From Leptodontidium sp. MPI-SDFR-AT-0119 (lineage: Eukaryota > Ascomycota > Leotiomycetes > Helotiales > Leptodontidiaceae), in NCBI GenBank assembly GCA_020726505.1, contig JAHLEZ010000001.1, positions 6,014,001 through 6,078,000 on the forward strand: DNA of 64,000 nt, given 5' to 3'. Numbering within the stretch: position 1 is the first letter of the stretch; each line of letters starts with the position of its first letter. The notes below the pieces were generated by a model, which ran no database searches, had not been told where the DNA came from, and saw only the letters and a program-made list of their open reading frames with translations. Position numbers and translations under genes: made by a program. Shown here one piece after another: positions 56,509-64,000 of this stretch.

Positions 56509-57070
56509 CTATTGTCCTTGTGCTTGTCCAGCCGCAGATCCAGCAATCGTTTCTTCGCCTAGGACTTTACTCGCTGCCATGAACCTGCGATGTGTCAGTC
56601 CGTGTTGCTGATATACTTCTCCTCTCCAATCGCTAATATCCAGCCCTTGGCTCTCCTTTATCTTTCTCCTCCCCTTCTCCCTGCTCTCTACCAACGATCC
56701 ATCACACTCCTCCAGCCCAAAAGGCCAGAAGTCCCAGGAACGTATGAATTGTGAACTTACAATCCACCATGCCAAGCTCCCAGCCCACGTACACTCTCAG
56801 CCTGCACACTCGTCATCCGCAAGAGATTTTCCAGATCCGCAAGATTGGCGGATAGTTGTGCGAGTTGCGCATGGAGATGTGACTGCGATACGCTTGTTAG
56901 CTACACTATCTTTTGTTATTGTGCCCACATTGCTAGCAGAATCGATATTGTGAGGCTTTAGACATGTGCGATCGTATGAAAGGGGCGCAATGTACCAGTT
57001 GTCGCGGTTTAATGCTGCTCGGAGCGGTAGAGAGACGCGGCGCGTTTGTTGTTGGGAGGCGCGACGTCAT
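56509..57070 (-). CDS. HSK3: DASH/Dam1 complex subunit Hsk3
   Basis: Smallest-class DASH ring subunit, forming coiled coils with its partners at kinetochores. Three exons, 57070-56996, 56882-56761 and 56584-56509, give only 90 aa. Intron borders are GTACAT..CGCAG (113 nt, GCTAACAAG branch) and GTAAGT..CGCAG (176 nt). The spliced product reads SSIKPRQL|SHLHAQLAQL, SANLADLENLLRMTSVQAES, VRGLGAWHGGL|FMAASKVL and ends GEETIAGSAAGQAQGQ. The block ending LGAxHGxLFMAASKVLGEE is the Hsk3 signature as I know it. No single frame is longer than 40 codons of real protein, so the gene is easily missed. Divergent from alanine aminotransferase. Confidence 0.88.
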
Positions 57071-57501
57071 TTTGCGGTCGGTTTGGGATATGCAGTGGAG
57101 TTGTCGGGTCTGATATAATGCGCGGTTGTGTTTGCTTCAAAGAGCGGGAGTGTGTGTTACTTGGGTAGTGGTGGTGTTGTCTATTAAGAGGGAGTGGAGC
57201 TGATGTTGACAAGGGAAGAAGTGTGAAGCGAAGCGGGGTCTTGAGCATTCAAGTCAATAAATGCACGGGCCACATCAGCCCTTATTAAACCCTCCTAGGA
57301 GGTAATCTCCGCTTCTTGCATATTAGGAGATCTCTCTCTCTCCCAGCTTTTTGTAGCTTCAGATTCAAGAGACTCCCGTCCTTTTGACTTTCACATATCT
57401 TCACGGTATGTGAGGCAGAAATCCCCCGTGAGCCCCTGTCCTGTCTACCTGCAAACCTGCCTTAGCACCAGGAGTCACAGTAGCTAACTGGAGCACACTA
57501 G
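57071..57501. promoter_or_regulatory. Bidirectional promoter HSK3 / alanine aminotransferase
   Basis: Divergent gap of 431 bp with a CT-rich run near 57330-57345. No gene seen. Confidence 0.4.
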
Positions 57502-59452
57502 ATGACGGCGTTGTCCGCTGCGACAAAGCGACAGCTCGTCCAGGAACTCTCCCGATCCTCATCACAAAAATCACTCGTCCGCTCCAGGCAATATTGCTTT
57601 TCTGCCGCGTGGACATCAAGATCTTCAGGTGAGTGATATTATTTTTCAAGTCAGGCAATGCGGACGAAAGGGCAGGAAAAAAAGAAGGAAACTTCCGACA
57701 TCGGGCGCAAATGCGGGATATGCCTATCTATGTACCATGGTGGGGGCATGCAAGCGATGTGCTGGCCATTCTTTTCTGACTTTTATATTTACTTCTAGAC
57801 AATCCCCCGCGAGCTTCGACTTCCACTTCCACCACACGTCTTCCAGTACAATCTCAGCTCCAATCCCGCGCCATGTCGTCCACAACGGCCCTCCGCAGCT
57901 TGAACATCAACAACATAAACCCACATGTGGTCGAGGCCAAGTACGCTGTTAGAGGAGAACTTGCTGTTCGTTCGGAGGAGTACAGGGCGAAGCTTGCAAA
58001 GGGCGACACCAGCCTTCCTTTCGACAAGGTCATCTCTGCGAACATTGGAAACCCGCAGCAATTGGATCAGAAACCAATTACATTCTTCAGACAGGTGTTG
58101 AGCTTGTTGGAGTACCCTCCCTTATTGGAACATGAAGATGTGCTGTTGAATCAGCTGGGCTACAAGGCAGATGTTGTCGAGAGAGCTAGATGGCTGCTGA
58201 AGACAGTGGGGTCTGTTGGTGCATACAGTGCAAGTGCTGGAGCTCCAGGTATCAAGGAGAGCGTTGCCAAATTTATTGAGAGTATGTCTACTGTCGAACC
58301 TCCCATACCTTCCACACCTCCTTTTTGCGATTGACTGACAAGCTTCACTTCAGGACGAGATGGCTTCCCCGCTGATCCCAAAGACATTTATTTGTCTGCC
58401 GGTGCCTCTTCGGGAGTAAACACTCTCCTGCACATCATCTGCGCTTCGCCAAATACCGGAGTCCTAGTCCCTATCCCACAATATCCGCTCTACACCGCTT
58501 CCCTCGCCGTTCTCGATGCCAAGTGCGTTCCATATTACCTCGACGAGTCGAAGGGATGGGGAACCGATCTCGAAGCGATCAAGGGTGCACACAAGAAAGC
58601 CGTCTCCGAAGGAATTGATGTCCGATCGATTGTCATCATCAACCCTGGAAATCCAACGGGTGCTAGTCTTTCAGCAGAGGATGTGAAGGCAGTCATTGAC
58701 TTTGCAGCCCAAGAGAAGCTTGTGGTGATGGCAGATGAGGTCTACCAAACCAATGTCTTCAAGGGCAAGTTCCACAGCTTCAAGGGTGTCTTGAGGGAGA
58801 TGCAGAAGGCCGACCCAGAGAAATACAAGTACGTTGAGCTGGCCTCGCTACACAGTGTTTCGAAGGGCATGGTTGGCGAGTGCGGACACCGAGGTGGGTA
58901 TTTCGAGCTCTGCGGCTTTGACCCAGAGGTCCAGGAGCAAATCTACAAGTTTGTTTCCATCAGCTTGTGTGCCCCAGTTATTGGACAATGTTTAGTGGAG
59001 ATGATGGTAAACCCACCTCAAGAGGGCTCCCCAAGTTACGAGCTATACAAGCAGGAGTGGGATGGGATCTTTGCCGGTCTCCAGAAGAGAGCTACGGCGC
59101 TGTACGAGGCTTTCAAGGAGATGGAAGGTGTTGAATGTGACGATCCTCAAGTAAGTATCTCCTATCATGTTCATAATTATATCTTAACAGTCTCTAGGGA
59201 TCCATGTACCTCTTCCCCACCATCAAGCTCTCCCCCAAAGCCATCGAAGCCGCCAAGAAGGAAGGCCGCTCCCCAGATGAGTTCTATGCCTTCCGTCTCC
59301 TCGACGCAACGGGAGTCTGTGTTGTCGCTGGATCCGGCTTTGGCCAGAAGGAAGACACTCTTCATTTCAGAACGACTTTCCTTGCACCAGGGACCGAGTG
59401 GGTTGGCAGAATTACGAAGTTCCACAGTGAATTCATGGAGGAATTCAGATGA
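57502..59452 (+). CDS. ALT1: Alanine aminotransferase, mitochondrial leader encoded by a separate exon
   Basis: PLP enzyme interconverting alanine and 2-oxoglutarate with pyruvate and glutamate. Four exons, 57502-57628, 57799-58281, 58354-59150 and 59198-59452, give 553 aa. Exon 1 and the start of exon 2 encode a basic, Ser-rich mitochondrial presequence (SLVRSRQYCFSAAWTSRSSD). A second start at 57873 begins MSSTTALRSLNINNINPHVV, the first conserved block, and could give a cytosolic form. Family motifs: ANIGNPQQLDQKPITFFRQV, YSASAGAPGIKESVAKFIE, IINPGNPTGASLS, VVMADEVYQTNVF (Asp and Tyr of the PLP site) and ASLHSVSKGMVGECGHRGGY with the Schiff-base Lys. It ends LHFRTTFLAPGTEWVGRITK. Confidence 0.95.
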
Positions 59453-60215
59453 AACTAATACCCGATCTAAGTTGAAGCCGAAAACGGACAGCTGGGAAAC
59501 TGGGAATGGTAAATGGTAAATGGAGTTCTGGGTAGAAAACCATGATTGGTTGGTTGGCTGGCTCGCTGATTTAGAGATCCTGGTGGTTGGACAGTTCTTG
59601 CTTGTCTGTACAAAAAATTCTAAGATATTTCCCCACTCAAGAAAATTTTGTCTTGTTAGATTATTATTCATTAGTCCGTCGAGAGAGTGAAGTTACCTAG
59701 CTGATCCCAAAACGAATCTGGCAATCTTCCACGTGGCCTCTGGTCAAGTCATGAACGGGTACGTCTCACTTCCCTGGCCTGGCAATTGGTGGGCGGTGTT
59801 TACAAAATCTCCTGACAGGGGGCTCCAGGACCTCTCTGCTACCCATAAGCGAAGTGTGCTTCCCGAGCCGAACACGCCCTCAGATAGTTCGGTAGGTATG
59901 AATGGCGAATCGATTGATAGGTAGCGGTTTCTGATGTGAGATGTGAGATTTAGGTGTCAAGATAAGGCCAGTGAAATCGGGTAGCAACTTGCAGGAGGGT
60001 CATTCCTAAACCACAAAGATGGGTGGGTGGTCAACGGAGAGGGGTTTGATGAAATGAATTGCTACTTGCTAGATATGTGCATTAGTTTCTGGTAGACTGC
60101 ATGAAGGAATCGTTATTCGACTATCAACTGAAATTTCGAAGGCAACGATATATCATCAATTGCTAAAGATCTCACATTTTAAACCGCTCAAACGCCCCAG
60201 ATATCCATTCATACT
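59453..60215. other. Convergent intergenic ALT / GH16
   Basis: Two 3' ends; no gene or clear motif seen. Confidence 0.45.
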
Positions 60216-61450
60216 TCAAAAATATCCAAACACCGCAGCACCGACCAAAACCAAGGGTATCAAGACCAACGCTCCCATTCCCTCGCCCCTCCATCCCATC
60301 GTAGCATCCCCCGTATTATTGTAAAGCAGAGCCGGTGTCCCTGTAACATTAACCTCCTCATCAACTCCACAAACGACCTTGCATCCCGGCACACCTTTCC
60401 TCTTCTCCAGAATTCCCCAAGCCCCAGCCTCATCCCTCTTCCTATTCCCCAGCCCTCCATAGGGTCCACTCGTATTATAGACCAGCTCAATCCACTGAAT
60501 CTGCAAGAACGCCTCATCAAATAGACTCATATTCCCCGTCCACACACCCCCATCACTCCACATGTTCACAATCAACCCCGCTGGATCCTTCGGTGTTTGG
60601 AAACTGATATTAGCCACACTCTCCCCATTCACATACCAGCTAGTCATCTTTGGCATCCAATCCACCCGATAAACATTCCACAGCGTCCAATCCCTCTCCC
60701 CCGGGTTCGTGCCATTGATTGTTGCTTGCGGTACGTCGTCTCCAGCTTTGTTCACAGACGGTTGGTTGGTATATTGAACCCTGTTTCTCGGATCCCGCGT
60801 GAGGATCTCAATATCCGCTTCTTGCACATCTGATGCAGTATTCCCAGCCAGATATGTAAATATTCCTGCGCAAGCGCCAGGGGAGCCGATCACCCGGGCC
60901 ATGAAACGCGCAGACATGTAATGGAAGTCCTGCTCGTTGGAGTCGATTTCGGCGACGGATTGGAAGGTTTTGTGACGTGCAGTGCGAAGGGTTAGGTAGG
61001 ATGTATAGTCGGACGAACTATCGTTGCTTTGCTCTGTTTCTTGTCAGCGTCGTTGGAGGGGTTTGAGTAGGTAGACGTACCAATATAGACGTTGTTCGGT
61101 GTATTCACCATCAAGACCGAAGCTCCAGACGAGGCCAAGTTATCGCTATTGTTCCAATTCTGCACCGCCCACTCACTTCTCCATGCATCTTCGAGGAAGA
61201 ATGAAGATGTCGCAAACGCATTCGTAGCATTCGTTGCATTGGTGGTCAGCGCAGGCGGACTCGAAGCTCCAGCAACATTTCTGTAGTCGTGGAATTGATG
61301 GTTCAGGAAATAGCCTCTAGAGGGTCCGTTCGTTCGAAAGCAAGAACACTCATCCCCGTTGTCTGTTGCTGCCAAGGTGAATTGAGGGAGAGAGAAGAGC
61401 AGCATTAATATAGAAGCCGGTAAGGCTATAGTAGATTTCGCGCGAGACAT
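60216..61450 (-). CDS. GPI-anchored-type glycoside hydrolase family 16 protein
   Basis: Secreted beta-glucanase or transglycosylase-like wall enzyme. Two exons, 61450-61081 and 61033-60216 (47-nt intron, CGCTGACAAG), give 395 aa. An N-terminal signal peptide (ALPASILMLLFSLPQFTLAA) is followed by ECSCFRTNGPSRGYFLNHQF. The catalytic strand is EADIEILT (E-x-D-x-E pattern) near residue 200, and DWTLWNVYRVDWMPKMTSWY with VNGESV is the typical substrate-cleft segment. Multiple N-x-S/T sequons are present. The C-terminus is hydrophobic (ALVLIPLVLVGAAVFGYF) after a short linker, fitting a GPI signal. Similar proteins are common in filamentous fungi but their exact glucan substrate is not known. Confidence 0.9.
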
Positions 61451-62689
61451 GTTGAATTGAGTATTTAGAGATTAGGAGTTTTAGATATTCGCAATCGAGG
61501 AATGGGTCGAAGACAACCGAGGTGACCGCAGATTGAAAGAAGGAAAGAATAATAAAAGCAAAGACAGCGAGTGAATGAGTGAGTGAGTGAATAATCAGCG
61601 AACGAGAAAAAGGAAACAAAACTAGAAACAAGGAGACGCAGACGATAATACGAGCTACATCCAAGAGGAGGCTTCTATTGTATTGGCTTCAGCCCTCGGG
61701 CTGTTCATGAGGCCACTAGAACACTAGCTGTGAGTCTGCGACGTGGCACCAGCCTATATCAGACCTGGAGGACGGTCAGGGCGCAGCATATGCATCAAGA
61801 TGTGGTGTGTCCAGCTGAAGAGGGAAGCGAGAGTTGGGAAATGTGTATTAGGACAAGGGATTTGTTTTTGGTACGATGCGATTTGCATGTGGATTTGGAT
61901 TTCCGTAGATGATGACGATCATCTCCAGGGGATGAAGAAGGACAAGGCGACAAGGCGGTCCGTCAGCTCCGCTTGTGAAATCCGGCTGAGGCCATTCATT
62001 CTTGGTTCCAAGTTCTGTCAATGGAAAGCCCGGTGGTGTTGATTTGGACCAGTCTCAAGTGTTAGAGAGCATAGAAGTGGAAATGTGAGGGAAGCTTGAA
62101 AGAGTTTCTACATCGGATTCTGAAATCTCGGTAGATTTGTGGAATGTACTCGGTATGGAGTGTATAAATATAGGAACGATGATTTAAAAAGGACACCCCT
62201 CGATGTGGCTCAAGAAGACTAGCTTCTTGTGGCTGGTAGAAAGACACATGCGTACCTGGATGAATGAGATAGCGAAAATGGATTTGGATGTCCTACGAAA
62301 TGTAGTAGGTAGAGGAATGAATAAGTGAAGATGCTAATATAAATATATCTAGGGAAGTCAACTCATAGGTACCTACCTTACTTACCCTTTCGTAGTATTG
62401 CCCAATTCATATGAGGTTGTGTATATGCGGCCATTCGACTCTCCTCGAGTCCACCGTAAACTTCGGGCCTGCTAATCTCATATCTGTAGCAGCGATTACT
62501 CGCCAAGCCTTGCGAACACGACCCCTATCGCAGGTCTGAACCTCACGTCGTCCTTTTTTTTTTTTTAATTTTCTCACCCATCTCATCTCTGCCTCTCCTT
62601 CTCCCTACGCCCCTTACCTCCAGCGCCGCATCTTTTCTCCCTTCAATGGCATGTCTTCTTTGTTGAATACTACCTGTTCGCCCAGTAAT
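61451..62689. promoter_or_regulatory. Bidirectional gap GH16 / glycosyltransferase
   Basis: About 1.24 kb with TAGGTACCTA at 62366-62375 followed by CCTTACTTAC, a T13 run at 62554-62566, and a pyrimidine-rich leader. No gene seen. Confidence 0.4.
62366..62375. repeat. TAGGTACCTA palindrome
   Basis: Same 10-bp palindrome as at 47348-47357, about 315 bases before the glycosyltransferase start. Confidence 0.55.
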
Positions 62690-64000
62690 ATGTTACCACG
62701 AACTCCTCTGCACCGGTGGCTTGCTGTCGCCTTCTTCCTCCTCCTCGCTTTCTGGTTCCATCCCACCTTCACCGGCGAATTCACCGAGCCAGGCGTTCCC
62801 TACTCCAGCAATGGCGTCGACGACCTCTCCTACGTTAAGAAGCTACTAAATGACCACAAGGTCGGCCCCGAGATTGAATATGCGTCGCGCACAGTCAGAT
62901 ACGTCCCGGATATGCGAGAGCGCAAATTGATAACGGAAGTCGACCAAGAGCTTTTCCCAACATCCTTCAAGAACATTACCATCACGAAAGAGTCTGTTCT
63001 GCCAGCTGGCACTATTGTAGACCTTCATATCAAGCAATCACCTCGCCCCGATCAGGTCGACGTTTCTGATATGATCTTCGCCGCATCCACCACCTATGGC
63101 CGCTTCACCGATCCAAATACATCCCCGATCAAGGAATGGACACGCTGGTTGACAGATGGGAATGGGCAATCCAATGGCGCCGGGCTCATTCTGGCCCTCT
63201 TCGATACCACCAGTGAAAATCTTGCAAAGGCGGCGAAGTCTCTGGAGGATGCAGGCATCAATGCCACAGTCCTCCCCTCGAGCAATGAGCTGGATATGGC
63301 TGGCAGATACGTGGATCTCGTACAGATGATGTATAACCACCCAACCCGCCCGAATCGCAAATATCTCGTTCTCATCGACGACGATACTTTCTTCCCCTGT
63401 ATATCCAACTTCCGCAAAACCCTATCCCGTTACAACCCAGACAAGCCATACTATATCGGTACCTTTACGGAACGCGCAGATTGGTTGATCAACAACCGGG
63501 CACCCTTTGCTTATGGTGGGGGTGGTATTGTCCTGACTACGCCATCCGCAAAGCAGATTGTTGAAGCTCCATGCTTGGCGAAGAACAATGAAACAGGGAA
63601 ATACATTTTGGATTCAGACCAAGGAGACAGACTTCTCTACAACTGCCTAACGGCCCATTCGAGCCTCACACTCACATACCTTCCTACACTCCACCAGCAC
63701 GATGAATTCGGAGACCCTTCTGGAATCTACGAATCTGGACAATTATTCCACTCTATCCATCACTTCAAATCATGGCATAAGGCCACACCGGAGAGGACAC
63801 ACGTTGTAGCTGATGCATGTGGAGAGGAGTGCGTGTTCCAACGCTTCCAATTCAAAGACGACTTCATAATTTCCAACGGATACTCCGTGGCCCATTACCC
63901 CCAGGGAATTGATTTCGATCCTCTGCAGATGGAACAGACCTTCGATTGGGGCAATCACGACGCAGGAGAAGCTGGTGCTGAAGTGGTCTTCAGCTACTAC
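62690..64000 (+). CDS. Fringe-like glycosyltransferase (GT31 type), partial, runs off the right edge
   Basis: Golgi type II transferase. From the ATG at 62690 the frame is open without a stop for 437 codons to the window end; it is therefore 3'-incomplete. A signal-anchor helix RWLAVAFFLLLAFWFHPTF lies at residues 9-27. A stem follows, then the catalytic domain: SDMIFAASTTYGRFTDPNTS, KEWTRWLTDGNGQSN, the metal-binding DDD in KYLVLIDDDTFFPCISNFRK (DxD motif), YYIGTFTERADWL and FAYGGGGIVLTTPSAKQIVE, which matches the glycine-rich acceptor-side loop of fringe-like enzymes. No intron is needed within the visible part. The sugar transferred is not known. Confidence 0.85.
   Translation, partial: MLPRTPLHRWLAVAFFLLLAFWFHPTFTGEFTEPGVPYSSNGVDDLSYVKKLLNDHKVGPEIEYASRTVRYVPDMRERKLITEVDQELFPTSFKNITITKESVLPAGTIVDLHIKQSPRPDQVDVSDMIFAASTTYGRFTDPNTSPIKEWTRWLTDGNGQSNGAGLILALFDTTSENLAKAAKSLEDAGINATVLPSSNELDMAGRYVDLVQMMYNHPTRPNRKYLVLIDDDTFFPCISNFRKTLSRYNPDKPYYIGTFTERADWLINNRAPFAYGGGGIVLTTPSAKQIVEAPCLAKNNETGKYILDSDQGDRLLYNCLTAHSSLTLTYLPTLHQHDEFGDPSGIYESGQLFHSIHHFKSWHKATPERTHVVADACGEECVFQRFQFKDDFIISNGYSVAHYPQGIDFDPLQMEQTFDWGNHDAGEAGAEVVFSYY

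Overview
The window is nuclear DNA of a filamentous ascomycete (Pezizomycotina). Most genes are split by short introns (41 to about 110 nt) with GTRNGY-type donors, CTAAC/CTGAC branch points 5-20 nt before the acceptor, and YAG acceptors. Intergenic gaps are 0.25-2.4 kb, and the gene set is typical of the group (DASH subunits, CTR copper transporter, Zn2Cys6 regulators, GH16, GT90, GT31-type transferase, APC and MFS permeases). A leotiomycete is my guess from general feel, but the sequence does not prove the class. I see no tRNA, rRNA, CRISPR array or intact transposon.

Left part (1-18 kb), housekeeping: MET1 (siroheme), SPC19 (DASH), a CTR copper transporter, a conserved unknown protein, ADE12 (AMP synthesis), an APC-family permease, TRM6 (tRNA m1A58) and phosphomannose isomerase. 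TRM6 and PMI are each interrupted by one apparent single-base frameshift; for PMI this lies in a C7/G7 run, which suggests sequencing indels rather than dead genes.

Middle part (18.4-33 kb), the most interesting region: a block of sugar-catabolism genes. In order: a fungal transcription-factor-domain protein without a zinc cluster, a decayed transketolase/dihydroxyacetone-synthase pseudogene, an NAD-type polyol (L-arabinitol/xylitol-like) dehydrogenase, a divergently transcribed D-xylose-reductase-type aldo-keto reductase, a Sde182-like nucleoside-hydrolase-fold protein, a divergently transcribed MFS sugar transporter, and a Zn2Cys6 regulator. This reads as uptake, possible glycoside cleavage, reduction to a polyol, oxidation to a ketose and (formerly) transketolase transfer, with two candidate regulators. 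The promoter shared by the Sde182-like gene and the transporter carries a roughly 100-bp tandem repeat with CGG triplets. A 2.4-kb gene-poor stretch follows.

Right part (35-64 kb): PRPP synthetase; an 841-residue protein joining a caspase-like N-terminus (His position replaced by Tyr) to C-terminal C2H2 fingers; a conserved disordered protein; a GT90/CAP10-type transferase; CWC24 (splicing); a DUF676 serine esterase; mitochondrial bL36; LYRM2; NAA40; a PLAC8 protein; HSK3 (a tiny three-exon DASH subunit); alanine aminotransferase with a mitochondrial leader; a GPI-type GH16 protein; and a fringe-like glycosyltransferase that runs off the right edge. TAGGTA/TACCTA palindromes recur in the intergenic gaps.
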